A stretch of 64,000 bases of DNA, from contig NZ_JASVWF010000001.1 of assembly GCF_030286555.1 (NCBI RefSeq), positions 1,178,001 to 1,242,000 on the forward strand, written 5' to 3'. This stretch comes from Actinomycetospora termitidis (lineage in GTDB: Bacteria > Actinomycetota > Actinomycetes > Mycobacteriales > Pseudonocardiaceae). This document shows, piece by piece, positions 18,874-27,089 of the stretch. A program made the position numbers and the translations under genes. Position 1 is the first letter of the stretch. Each line of letters opens with the position of its first letter. The notes beneath the pieces were generated by a model. It had not been told where the DNA came from. It was given only the letters and a program-made list of their open reading frames with translations, and ran no database searches.

Positions 18874-20007
18874 ATGCGCGAACAGGTCGAGATCGGCCGG
18901 GGCCGCAGTGCCCACCGCAGCTACACCTTCGACGACCTGGACATCGTGCCGAGCCGGCGCACGCGGTCGTCGTCGGCGGTCTCGACGGCCTGGCAGCTCG
19001 ACGCCTACCGCTTCGACCTGCCGCTGCTCACCCACCCGACCGACGCCGTGGTCTCCCCGGCCACGGCCATCCGGGTCGGTGAGCTCGGCGGGCTCGGCGT
19101 GCTGAACGCCGAGGGGCTCTGGGCGCGGCACGCGGAGGCGGACAAGGCCCTCGCGGAGATCGTGGCGCGCGCGGCCGACGACCCGGCGGCGGCGCTGGTG
19201 GAGCTGCAGCGCCTGCACGCCGCCCCGGTGCAGCCCGACCTCGTCACCGAGGCGCTGAACCAGGTGCGCGGCGCGGGCGTGACCCTGGCGGCGCGGGTGA
19301 GCCCGCAGCACGCCCGGGAGCTGACGCCGGCGCTGCTCTCGGCGGGCGTGGAGATCCTGGTGGTGCAGGGGACGATCATCTCGGCCGAGCACGTGGGCGG
19401 GGAGGACGAGTCGGACGGGCCGCTCGACCTCGAGGACTTCATCGAGTCCCTCGACATCCCCGTCGTCGCCGGTGGGGTCGGCGACTACCGCACCGCGATG
19501 CACCTGATGCGCACCGGCGCGGCGGGCGTGATCGTGGGCTACGGGCAGTCCGCCTCCACCTCGACCGACGACGTGCTCGGGATCGGGGTGCCGATGGCGA
19601 CGGCGCTGGTCGACGCGGCCGCCGCGCGCCGGGACTACCTCGACGAGACCGGCGGGCGCTACGTCCACGTCATCGCCGACGGCGGGATGGCCACCTCCGG
19701 CGACATGGCCAAGGCGATCGCCTGCGGCGCGGACGCGATCATGCTCGGCGAGCAGCTCGCCGCGGCCGACGAGGCCCCCGGCGGCGGCTGGTACTGGACC
19801 TCCGCCGCGGCGCACCCGAACCTGCCCCGGTCCTCCGTCGTGGGGGTGGCCCAGCGGGGCTGCGACCTCGCGGCGGTGCTGCGTGGCCCGGCGCCGCAGG
19901 CCGACGGCACCGTCAACCTGTTCGGTGCGCTGCGCCGGGCGATGGCGAAGACGGGCTACTCGGACCTCAAGGAGTTCCAGCGGGTCGGGCTGTCGGTCCG
20001 CCGCTGA
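18874..20007 (+). CDS. guaB3: GuaB3-family IMP dehydrogenase-related protein
   Basis: A 377-residue IMPDH-like barrel without CBS domains, second in an operon with guaB as in mycobacteria (Rv3410c). Family hallmarks are S-Y-T-F-D-D-L-D-I-V-P, V-V-Q-G-T-I-I-S-A-E-H-V, G-G-V-G-D-Y-R-T-A and V-I-A-D-G-G-M-A-T-S-G-D. The catalytic Cys loop of true IMPDH is missing at the expected place (G-V-I-V-G-Y-G-Q-S), so it should not be annotated as a second GuaB. A cyanobacterial GuaB3 has been described as an XMP reductase; whether that applies here is unknown. The ATG follows AGAGAGGGC. Confidence 0.93.
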   Translation: MREQVEIGRGRSAHRSYTFDDLDIVPSRRTRSSSAVSTAWQLDAYRFDLPLLTHPTDAVVSPATAIRVGELGGLGVLNAEGLWARHAEADKALAEIVARAADDPAAALVELQRLHAAPVQPDLVTEALNQVRGAGVTLAARVSPQHARELTPALLSAGVEILVVQGTIISAEHVGGEDESDGPLDLEDFIESLDIPVVAGGVGDYRTAMHLMRTGAAGVIVGYGQSASTSTDDVLGIGVPMATALVDAAAARRDYLDETGGRYVHVIADGGMATSGDMAKAIACGADAIMLGEQLAAADEAPGGGWYWTSAAAHPNLPRSSVVGVAQRGCDLAAVLRGPAPQADGTVNLFGALRRAMAKTGYSDLKEFQRVGLSVRR

Positions 20008-20019
20008 GCCCGGCTCCGA

Positions 20020-20044
20020 TCGAGCGAAGGGCCCCCTCGCTCGA
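20020..20044. terminator. Hairpin 13 bases after guaB3
   Basis: TCGAGCGA (20020-20027) pairs with TCGCTCGA (20037-20044) around AGGGCCCCC. This is the first of two hairpins between convergent guaB3 and ptsH; both contain GAGCGAAGGGCCCC. Confidence 0.55.
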
Positions 20045-20085
20045 ATAGATGGGCCATGGGCGCCCACGGCCAACCCGCTCCGGAG

Positions 20086-20138
20086 TGAGCGAAGGGCCCC
20101 TTCGGTCGAGTAGATCGACCGGAGGGGCCCTTCGCTCA
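20086..20138. terminator. Long bidirectional hairpin between guaB3 and ptsH
   Basis: A 24-bp stem with a single G-T pair (20086-20109 with 20115-20138) and five-base GTAGA loop. It ends ten bases before the ptsH stop and shares the GAGCGAAGGGCCCC core with the hairpin at 20020, indicating duplication of the element. Confidence 0.85.
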
Positions 20139-20147
20139 GTGCCGGGG

Positions 20148-20420
20148 TCAGGCGTCCAGGTCGGTCGCCAGGAGCTCGGCGAGGGCGTCGACGGAGGCCT
20201 GGGCCCCGGTGACGTCCGGGTCCGCGGTCAGCGTGACCTCCTGGCCCCCGCGGACGCCGAGGCCGAGCACGGCCAGCATGCTGCGGGCGTCCGCGGTGTC
20301 GCCGTCCCCGGTGGCCAGGGTGACCCGGGCCGGCTGGGCCGCGGCGGCCTTGCAGAACACCGCGGCGGGGCGGGCGTGCAGGCCGATCTCGGTCGCGACG
20401 ACGACGGTGCGCTCGATCAT
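20148..20420 (-). CDS. ptsH: Phosphocarrier protein HPr
   Basis: A 90-residue HPr that passes phosphate from enzyme I to the fructose IIA domain. The active site G-L-H-A-R-P-A-A puts the phospho-His at residue 15, and A-D-A-R-S-M-L-A-V-L-G-L gives Ser48 at the regulatory position. ATG at 20420 has AGGAAGG seven bases upstream. It is the last gene of the fruR-fruK-IIA-IIBC-ptsH unit, 29 bases after fruA. No HPr kinase gene is nearby. Confidence 0.95.
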   Translation of the reverse strand: MIERTVVVATEIGLHARPAAVFCKAAAAQPARVTLATGDGDTADARSMLAVLGLGVRGGQEVTLTADPDVTGAQASVDALAELLATDLDA

Positions 20421-20449
20421 GGTGCCTTCCTGGCTGTTCGACGCGGCGG

Positions 20450-21952
20450 TCATGCGGTCACCGACTCGCGCTCGGTGACGGTCTCGGTGGTCGCGGCGGC
20501 CTCGGGGGCCGGACGACGGCGGGCGAAGGTCTTCAGGGCGACGACCAGGGCGGTGGCCACCAGGGTCCCGGCGACGACCGCGACCAGGAAGCCGAGCGGG
20601 TTGCCCATCAGCGGCACCACGAAGATGCCGCCGTGCGGGGCCCGCAGCGTGGCGCCGAGGGTCATCGACAGGGCGCCGGTGACCGCGCCGCCGACCATGA
20701 TCGAGGGGATGACGCGGAACGGGTCGGCCGCGGCGAACGGGATCGCGCCCTCGGAGATGAACGATGCACCCAGCAGCCAGGCAGCCCGGCCGTTCTCCCG
20801 CTCGACCTCGCTGAACAGCGAGCGCCGGACGACGGTGGCCAGGGCCATCGCGAGCGGCGGGACCATGCCCGCGGCCATGACGGCGGCCATGATCGTCAGA
20901 GCGCCCGCCGAGCCGGTGGAGAGCCCGGCGACCGCGAACGTGTAGGAGGCCTTGTTCACCGGGCCGCCCATGTCGAAGCACATCATCAGGCCGAGCAGGA
21001 CGCCGAGCAGGACGGCGTTGGTGCCGGACAGGCCGTTGAGCCAGTTCGTCAGGCCCTCGGTGATCAGGGCGATCGGGCGCCCGACGACGACGTACATCAG
21101 CAGGCCGACGACCGCCGTCGAGATCAGCGGGATGACCAACACCGGCATGATCCCGGCCAGGGCCCGGGGCACGCGCCACGTCTTGATCCACATGACCAGG
21201 CCACCGGCGGCGAAGCCGGCGACGAGGCCGCCGAGGAAGCCGGCCCCCGTCGTCACCGCGATCGCGCCGCCGACGAAACCGGGCACGAGCGCGGGACGGT
21301 CCGCCATCGCGTAGGCGATGTAGCCCGCCAGCACCGGGACGAGGAAGTTGAACGCCGCCGAGCCGATGCCGAAGGCGAGGGCGCCCCAGGCGGTGATCGA
21401 GCCGGCCGAGAACCCGCCGTCGAGAATCTGCTCGTAGAGCGGGGAGTCGTCGGGCAGGTTGATCTGGTAGCCGCCGAGGGCGAAGCCCAGGGCGATCAGC
21501 AGGCCGCCCGCGGCGACGAACGGGATGACGTGGCTGACGCCGGTCATCAGCCAGGCGCGGACCTTGGAGGCGGCGCCAGGTCCGGCCGGGGCCTTCGCGC
21601 CGGCCGGGGTGGCGGAGGCCGGCGCACCGGCCGGGGCGGGCACGTGGTTCTTCGCGGCCTCCTCGGCCTGCGCGACCAGCAGGTCGCCCCCGGAGATGGC
21701 CTTCTTGACGCCGACCGAGACCTGCGGCAGGTGCCCGAAGCGGTCCTTGTCGCGCACCTCGACGTCGGCCGCGAAGATCGCGACGTCGGCCTCGGCGAGC
21801 TGCTCGGCGGTCAGCGGGGTGGAGCCGGCCGAGCCCTGGGTCTCGACGACGATCTCGTGCCCGGCCTCCTCGGCCGCGGCCTCGAGGGCCTCGGCGGCCA
21901 TGTAGGTGTGGGCGATGCCCGCGGGGCACGCGGTCACGGCGACGATCTTCAC
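20450..21952 (-). CDS. fruA: Fructose PTS enzyme IIBC
   Basis: A 500-residue transporter that moves fructose across the membrane as fructose-1-phosphate. Residues 1-100 are a IIB domain with the phospho-Cys in T-A-C-P-A-G-I-A-H-T (Cys9). A Pro/Ala-rich linker (105-130) leads to the IIC domain of about ten membrane helices, including the conserved D-M-G-G-P-V-N-K-A-S-Y and S-E-G-A-I-P-F-A-A-A-D-P. The IIA domain is a separate gene, unlike the fused enterobacterial or corynebacterial proteins. GTG at 21952 overlaps the IIA stop (GTGA). Confidence 0.96.
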   Translation of the reverse strand: MKIVAVTACPAGIAHTYMAAEALEAAAEEAGHEIVVETQGSAGSTPLTAEQLAEADVAIFAADVEVRDKDRFGHLPQVSVGVKKAISGGDLLVAQAEEAAKNHVPAPAGAPASATPAGAKAPAGPGAASKVRAWLMTGVSHVIPFVAAGGLLIALGFALGGYQINLPDDSPLYEQILDGGFSAGSITAWGALAFGIGSAAFNFLVPVLAGYIAYAMADRPALVPGFVGGAIAVTTGAGFLGGLVAGFAAGGLVMWIKTWRVPRALAGIMPVLVIPLISTAVVGLLMYVVVGRPIALITEGLTNWLNGLSGTNAVLLGVLLGLMMCFDMGGPVNKASYTFAVAGLSTGSAGALTIMAAVMAAGMVPPLAMALATVVRRSLFSEVERENGRAAWLLGASFISEGAIPFAAADPFRVIPSIMVGGAVTGALSMTLGATLRAPHGGIFVVPLMGNPLGFLVAVVAGTLVATALVVALKTFARRRPAPEAAATTETVTERESVTA

Positions 21953-22401
21953 GCCGAGACCTCCTTCGCGATGAAGCCGGCGGCGGCCGCCGGGTCGGTG
22001 ACGGAACGGAGCTCGCCGGTGAAGGACTTGCGGACCAGGCGGCGGGCGAGCGCGGCCAGCACGGTCATGTGGTCGGAGCCGCCGCCCTCGGGCGCGGCGA
22101 TGAGGAACACCAGGTCGGCCGGCTTGCCGTCCTCGGCGCCGAAGTCGACGCCGGCGGAGCTGCGGCCGAAGCCCAGCGTCGGCTCGGTGACGGCGGTCGA
22201 GCGGCAGTGCGGGATGCCGATCCCACCGTCGAGCCCGGTCGGCATCTGGGCCTCGCGGGCCTCGATGTCGGCGAGGAACTGCTCGAGGTCGGTCACGCGA
22301 CCGGCCTTGACGAGACGTTCGGCCAGCGAGCGGACGACCTCCCGCTTGTCGCCTGCGGGCAGGTCCAGGTCGACGAGGTCGGCCGTGATCAGGTCGCTCA
22401 T
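21949..22401 (-). CDS. Fructose PTS enzyme IIA
   Basis: A 150-residue IIA domain of the fructose/mannitol class. The phospho-histidine is His65 in G-I-G-I-P-H-C; the L-D-G-G and A-P-E-G-G-G-S-D-H-M segments are also typical. It receives phosphate from HPr His15 and gives it to FruA Cys9. ATG at 22401 overlaps the fruK stop, and its own stop overlaps fruA, so translation is tightly coupled. Confidence 0.95.
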   Translation of the reverse strand: MSDLITADLVDLDLPAGDKREVVRSLAERLVKAGRVTDLEQFLADIEAREAQMPTGLDGGIGIPHCRSTAVTEPTLGFGRSSAGVDFGAEDGKPADLVFLIAAPEGGGSDHMTVLAALARRLVRKSFTGELRSVTDPAAAAGFIAKEVSA

Positions 22402-23345
22402 GCTGCCTCTCCGGTGAGGTCCAGGGTCGAGTCCGGGGCGGTTGCCGGGCGGACGTGGGGGAGATCGAGGTCGGCCGGACCGGGCACCGCGGTGCCGGGC
22501 AGACCGACCGCGGCGGCCCCGCAGGCCACCGCGTGGTGCAGGGCGTCGGAGCTCGGGGCCCCGGACGCCAGGGCGATCAGGTAGCCCGCGAGGGTGGAGT
22601 CGCCGGCGCCGACGGTGCTGCGGACGGCGACCGCCGGGCTCGCGACGTGCCAGGCCCCGTCGTCGGTCACGGCGAGGGCGCCGCTCGCGCCCATGCTGAC
22701 CAGGACGGTGCCGATGCCCCCGGCGACGAGCTCCCGGGCGGCGCCGAGCACGTCGGCGAGGGCGGGCAGCGGGTGGCCGACCAGCTCGGCGAGCTCGGCG
22801 ACGTTGGGCTTGACCAGGTCCGGGGTCGCGGCCACGGCGTGGGCCAGGGCGGCCCCGGAGGTGTCGACGGCGACCCGGGCCCCGGCCGACCGTGCGGCGC
22901 GGGTGATGCGGGCGTGCAGGTCGTCGGTCGCGCCGGAAGGCACCGAACCCGCCGTCACGACCCAGTCGGCGGGAGCGGCGTGCACGCGGACGGTGTCGAC
23001 GAGCGCGTCGACCTGGTCCGCGGTCAGCGGGACGCCGGGCTCGTTCACCTTGGTCGTCGTGCCGTCGGCCTCGACGAGCGCGGTGTTGACCCGGGTCGTG
23101 CCGGTCGCCGGGGTGCAGACCGGCTGGACGCCGGCCCGGCGCAGCAGGGCAGCCAGCTCGCCCTCCCCACCGGGCATGACGGCGAGGGTCGGGCGACCGA
23201 ACCGGGCGAGGACACGGGAGACGTTGACGCCCTTGCCGCCGGGGTCGACCCGGTGGTCCGTGGCCCGCAGCACCGCACCCGGCGTCAGGACCGGGATCTC
23301 GACGGTGCGGTCGATGCTCGGGTTGGGCGTGACGGTGACGATCAT
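22398..23345 (-). CDS. fruK: 1-phosphofructokinase
   Basis: A 315-residue PfkB/ribokinase-family kinase converting fructose-1-phosphate to fructose-1,6-bisphosphate. The N-terminal T-P-N-P-S-I-D-R-T and G-G-K-G-V-N-V-S-R motifs and the C-terminal S-T-V-G-A-G-D-S anion hole with catalytic Asp are present. ATG at 23345 shares a base with the fruR TGA. Position between fruR and IIA confirms the substrate. Confidence 0.96.
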   Translation of the reverse strand: MIVTVTPNPSIDRTVEIPVLTPGAVLRATDHRVDPGGKGVNVSRVLARFGRPTLAVMPGGEGELAALLRRAGVQPVCTPATGTTRVNTALVEADGTTTKVNEPGVPLTADQVDALVDTVRVHAAPADWVVTAGSVPSGATDDLHARITRAARSAGARVAVDTSGAALAHAVAATPDLVKPNVAELAELVGHPLPALADVLGAARELVAGGIGTVLVSMGASGALAVTDDGAWHVASPAVAVRSTVGAGDSTLAGYLIALASGAPSSDALHHAVACGAAAVGLPGTAVPGPADLDLPHVRPATAPDSTLDLTGEAA

Positions 23346-24115
23346 CAGGCGACCACCAGGTCCGCGCCGGCGCCGCGGATCGCGTCGGCGGCCTCGGGGT
23401 GGGACTCGAGCAGGTCGGAGTCGGTGACCAGGGTGTCGACGTCGGCCAGGGTGGCGAAGCGGGAGAACGAGTCGGCCCCGTACTTGCTCGCGTCGGCGAC
23501 GACGATGCTGCGCGCGGCGGCCTTGACCATCGCGCCCTTGACGGCGGACTCCCCGACGTCGGGCGTGGTGAGGCCGCGGTCGACCGAGAAGCCGTTGGTA
23601 CCCAGCACCGCGACGTCGACGTTGACGCTCTCCAGCGTCTTCAGCGCCCACCGGTCGACGGCGGAGAGCGTGGTGCCGCGCACCCGACCGCCGATGAGGT
23701 GCACCGTGATGCGGGAGCGGCCCGCGAGCGTGGTCGCGATGGGCAGGGCGTTCGTGACGACGGTCAGCTCGACGTCGTCGGGCAGGAGCGCCGCGACCCG
23801 CGCGGTCGTCGTGCCGGCGTCGAGCAGGATCGTCGACGCCGCCCCGAGCTCGGCGATCGCCGCCTTGGCGATCCGGTCCTTCTCCTCGGAGTGGGTGACC
23901 TCGCGGACGCCGACCGCGGGCTCGATCTCGAACCGGTCGGTCGCGATCGCGCCGCCGTGCACGCGGTGCAGCAGGCCCTGGCGCTCGAGCGCGGTGAGGT
24001 CGCGCCTGATGGTCTCGGTGGTGACTCCGAGCTCGGCGGCGACCTGGGTCACCTCGAGCCGGCCCAGCTCGCGGGCCCGGCGGACCAGGAACTGGTGGCG
24101 CTCTGCGGCGTACAA
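23345..24115 (-). CDS. fruR: DeoR-family repressor of the fructose operon
   Basis: A 256-residue DeoR regulator with the N-terminal helix-turn-helix (V-T-T-E-T-I-R-R-D-L-T-A-L near 31-43) and the sugar-phosphate-binding C-domain (D-A-G-T-T-T near 98, T-N-A-L-P-I-A, V-A-D-A-S-K-Y-G near 216). It probably senses fructose-1-phosphate and represses both its own operon and the divergent ptsI. It starts with TTG at 24115, preceded by a very strong GGAGGTGATC site, which settles the start despite the rare codon. Confidence 0.94.
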   Translation of the reverse strand: MYAAERHQFLVRRARELGRLEVTQVAAELGVTTETIRRDLTALERQGLLHRVHGGAIATDRFEIEPAVGVREVTHSEEKDRIAKAAIAELGAASTILLDAGTTTARVAALLPDDVELTVVTNALPIATTLAGRSRITVHLIGGRVRGTTLSAVDRWALKTLESVNVDVAVLGTNGFSVDRGLTTPDVGESAVKGAMVKAAARSIVVADASKYGADSFSRFATLADVDTLVTDSDLLESHPEAADAIRGAGADLVVA

Positions 24116-24146
24116 GCCCGATCACCTCCGTTCTTCGGCGAACCCG

Positions 24147-24183
24147 TGTGGTTCTGGTTGGAAGTTTGTGGTTTTTCCTGTGG
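24147..24183. promoter_or_regulatory. TGTGG repeats between fruR and ptsI, candidate FruR operators
   Basis: Three TGTGG copies occur at 24147, 24167 and 24179; the first two are extended as TGTGGTTCT and TGTGGTTTT and are 20 bases apart, close to two helical turns. The block is T-rich and markedly lower in GC than the surroundings. Lying between divergent fruR and ptsI, it is the natural place for the shared promoters and FruR sites. Confidence 0.5.
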
Positions 24184-24241
24184 ACTGTCAAGGGGTCGTC
24201 GTCGTACGTTCTCCTCACCGACACCAACGGGAGGGACCGCC

Positions 24242-25927
24242 ATGACGAGCACCGAGACCGCGACGCTGCCCGGGACGCCGGCGAGCGCGGGGGCGGCCGT
24301 CGGCCCCGTCGTGCGCGTGCCCGAGCCGTTGGGGGAGCCGCCCGCGGGCCCCGCCGTGCCCGAGGACCGCCGCGAGGTCGAGGCCGCCCGCATCGCGCCC
24401 GCCGGGTCCGCCGTGTCGGCGCGGATGATGGACACGGCCGGGACGCCGGGCCTGGCCAAGGAGGTCTCGGACGTCCTCTACGCCACCGCGATGATGGCCG
24501 AGGACCCGTCCCTGCTCGAGGCGGCGCAGGAGCTGGTGCGCGACCACGGCACCCCGGCGCCGCGCGCGGTGTACGAGTCGGCCGCGCGTTTCGTCGCCGC
24601 CCTGCAGGCCGCCGGCGGGTACATGGCCGAGCGCGCGGGCGACGTGGCGGACGTCCGGGACCGCGTGGTCGCGGAGCTGCTCGGGGTACCCGCGCCCGGC
24701 GTGCCCGTGCTCGACGGGCCGTCGGTGCTGGTCGCGAAGGACCTCGCACCCGCCGACACCGCGACACTGGACCCGGCGACCGCGCTCGCGCTGGTCACCG
24801 TCGAGGGCGGCCCCACCAGCCACACCGCGATCCTCGCCCGGTCGCTCGGCATCCCCGCCGTCGTCGGCTGTCCCGGTGCGGCGGGCCTCGATGAGGGCAC
24901 GCTGGTGCGGGTGGACGGCACGGTGGGCGAGGTCGTCGAGGTGCCCGCGGGTACGGCGGTCGGCGCCGACCTCGCCGCCGCGGGGCCGACGTCGGTCGCG
25001 GGCCCGGTCACCACGACCGACGGCCGGCGGATCGCGATCGTCGCCAACATCGCCGACGCGAAGGACGCCGCACGGGCGGCCGGGGTCGGCGCCGAGGGTG
25101 TCGGGCTGCTGCGGACCGAGCTGACGTTCCTCTCCGCCGCGACCGAGCCGACCGCCCAGGACCAGCGTGCCGGCTACGCCGCGACGATGGCCCCGCTCGC
25201 CGGGCGACCGATCACCCTGCGCACGCTCGACGCGGGCGCGGACAAGCCGGTGCCGTTCCTGAACATGGCGCCCGAGGTGAACCCGGCGCTGGGTGTGCGG
25301 GGTCAGCGGGTCTTCGACGAGGTCTCCGCGGCGCCGGACCGGGCGTCCGTCCTCGACCGGCAGCTCGCCGCGGCCGTCGGCGGTGCCGCCGACGCCGGCG
25401 TCGAGCTCAAGGTGATGGCCCCGATGATCTCCACCGCCGACGAGGCCCGGCGCTTCGTCGCGCGCGCCCGGGCGGCCGGGGTCGACCAGGTCGGCGTCAT
25501 GATCGAGGTCCCGGCCGCGGTGCTCAACGCGCCCGAGCTGCTCGCCGAGGTCGACTTCGTCTCGGTCGGCACCAACGACCTCACGCAGTACGTCTTCGCC
25601 GCCGACCGGCAGTCCGGTCCGCTCGCGGCGTTCAACGACCCCTGGCAGCCCGCCGTCCTGCGGCTGCTCGACCAGCTCTGCCGGGCCGCGGAGATCACGG
25701 GCACCCCGGTCGGCGTGTGCGGCGAGGCGGCGGCCGACCCGGCGCTCGCGGTCGTGCTCGTAGGTCTCGGCGTGACGTCGTTGTCGGCGGCGGCCTCCGC
25801 ACTGCCGGCGGTGGCCGCGCGGGTGGCGTCGGTGGACCTCGCGACCGCGCAGCGTGCGGCCCGGGTCGCCGTGGCCGCGCGCGACGTGGCCTCGGCGCGG
25901 GCGGCCGTGCGTGACGTCCTCGGGTAG
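24242..25927 (+). CDS. ptsI: Phosphoenolpyruvate-protein phosphotransferase, enzyme I
   Basis: A 561-residue enzyme I that takes phosphate from PEP and gives it to HPr. The phospho-His is His194 in G-G-P-T-S-H-T-A-I. The C-terminal PEP-binding barrel has L-L-R-T-E, G-V-R-G-Q-R (residues ~350), M-I-E-V-P-A-A, S-V-G-T-N-D-L-T-Q-Y and the catalytic Cys in G-V-C-G-E. ATG at 24242 follows GGGAGGGACC. It is divergent from fruR; the downstream ComB-like gene overlaps its last 17 bases. Confidence 0.97.
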   Translation: MTSTETATLPGTPASAGAAVGPVVRVPEPLGEPPAGPAVPEDRREVEAARIAPAGSAVSARMMDTAGTPGLAKEVSDVLYATAMMAEDPSLLEAAQELVRDHGTPAPRAVYESAARFVAALQAAGGYMAERAGDVADVRDRVVAELLGVPAPGVPVLDGPSVLVAKDLAPADTATLDPATALALVTVEGGPTSHTAILARSLGIPAVVGCPGAAGLDEGTLVRVDGTVGEVVEVPAGTAVGADLAAAGPTSVAGPVTTTDGRRIAIVANIADAKDAARAAGVGAEGVGLLRTELTFLSAATEPTAQDQRAGYAATMAPLAGRPITLRTLDAGADKPVPFLNMAPEVNPALGVRGQRVFDEVSAAPDRASVLDRQLAAAVGGAADAGVELKVMAPMISTADEARRFVARARAAGVDQVGVMIEVPAAVLNAPELLAEVDFVSVGTNDLTQYVFAADRQSGPLAAFNDPWQPAVLRLLDQLCRAAEITGTPVGVCGEAAADPALAVVLVGLGVTSLSAAASALPAVAARVASVDLATAQRAARVAVAARDVASARAAVRDVLG

Positions 25928-26630
25928 TCAGGCGGCCTACCGCGTCCGGTGCGAGTGGGGGCCTGCCGGCGGGGCGCTGGTCGCGCGGGGTGCGGACGTC
26001 GCCGTGGTCGTCGACGTCTGCTCCTTCACGACGGCGACCTCGGTCGCCCTGGACCGCGGGATGGCCGTGATCCCGTCCGCCGTGCGTTCCGGTCCACCGG
26101 GCGTGGTGGTGGCGGGGCGCCGGTCGGAGGGCGGATTGTCGCTCTCGCCGGGCTCGATCCGCCGCGTGGATCCGGTGCCCGACCGGATCGTGCTGCCCTC
26201 GCCGAACGGCTCGTCGATCAGCGCCGCGCTCGCCGCCAGGGCATCGACGCTGGTTGCGGCATGTCTGCGGAACGCGTCGGCGGTGGGTGCGTGGTTGGCG
26301 GCGCGGCCGGGGTCGACCGTGGCCGTCGTGCCGGCGGGGGAGCGGTGGTCCGACGGCGGGCTGCGCCCTGCGGTCGAGGACCTGTGGGGAGCGGGAGCGA
26401 TTCTGTCGACGCTGGTCGCGGCCGGTGTGGACGGGTTGTCGCCGGAGGCGCGGGTGGCCGTGGCGGCGTTCGAGGCGGTGCGCGCGGACCTGGGTGCGGA
26501 ACTGCGCGCGTGCATCAGCGGGCGGGAGCTGATCGACGACGGTTTCGCGGACGACGTCGAGGTCGCGGCGGAGCTGGACGCGAGCGACGTGGTGCCGGTG
26601 CTCGTCGGGGGCGAGTTCCGCGCCGGTTGA
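25911..26630 (+). CDS. 2-phosphosulfolactate phosphatase (ComB)-like protein
   Basis: A roughly 239-residue protein of the ComB family. Family segments are V-V-D-V-C-S-F-T-T-A (residues ~35-44, the usual D-V-x-R-A-T-T site with Cys-Ser in place of Arg-Ala), L-P-S-P-N-G-S-S near 95 and the C-terminal D-D-V. In methanogens ComB removes phosphate from 2-phosphosulfolactate for coenzyme M; actinobacteria do not make coenzyme M, so the substrate here is unknown. The start is unclear: GTG 25911 overlaps ptsI by 17 bases without a good binding site, suggesting translational coupling. The repeat array begins five bases after its stop. Confidence 0.75.
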   Translation: MTSSGSQAAYRVRCEWGPAGGALVARGADVAVVVDVCSFTTATSVALDRGMAVIPSAVRSGPPGVVVAGRRSEGGLSLSPGSIRRVDPVPDRIVLPSPNGSSISAALAARASTLVAACLRNASAVGAWLAARPGSTVAVVPAGERWSDGGLRPAVEDLWGAGAILSTLVAAGVDGLSPEARVAVAAFEAVRADLGAELRACISGRELIDDGFADDVEVAAELDASDVVPVLVGGEFRAG

Positions 26631-26634
26631 GGTC

Positions 26635-26935
26635 GTGTGCGGGGCGCACACGGCGGGCGGGTCGCGGCTGAGTGCCGCTCGCGCATTGCGGGACGCACAC
26701 GGCCGGTGGGCGGCGTGCGGCGGGACGCGTGCATTGCGGGACGCACACGGCGCGCGGGTCGAACTGAGCGCCGGACGCGCGTTGCGCGGCGCACACGGCC
26801 GTCGGACAGCTGCGGCGCGCCGTGTGCGGGGCGCAACAGTGGGATGGAGGTGGGCGACCTGGGTCCGCCGTGTGCGGGGCGCAACGCTGAGGTGGAGGTG
26901 GGTGACCTGGGGCCGCCATGTGCGGGACGCAACGG
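26635..26935. repeat. 48-bp-period repeat array in two inverted halves
   Basis: Four copies of a core G-C-A/G-T-T-G-C-G-(3)-C-G-C-A-C-A-C-G-G-C begin at about 26635, 26683, 26731 and 26779. Three copies of its reverse complement (GCCGTGTGCGGGGCGCAAC and close variants) begin at 26819, 26867 and 26915. The spacing is 48 bases (49 at one step) within each half. Between the last three cores the spacer GGAGGTGGG(C/T)GACCTGGG is also conserved. The array fills most of the 459-base gap between the ComB-like and VOC genes. Any pair of opposite cores can form a 19-bp hairpin. I see no coding potential and do not recognise the element. Confidence 0.85.
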
Positions 26936-27089
26936 CAGGAGGCGTCCGCGGTCGGCGAGCGAGCACCTGCGGCGGTCTGCGCGGCTCGACCGGCGCCGGG
27001 AGTGCTCGGTGATCGTGGCCGTGCTGTCGAGAACCCGACCCTCGGCGTCGACACCTCCGGGAAGCCACTGCGACCCCGGGAGATGACCC

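Noticed and set aside
18874-20007. Annotation of guaB3 as a second IMP dehydrogenase
   Set aside because: It lacks the CBS domains and the catalytic Cys loop, so it is kept as GuaB3 family with uncertain activity.
26635-26935. CRISPR array
   Set aside because: Cores are imperfect, reverse orientation half-way, and the spacers are themselves partly conserved; no cas genes are in the window.
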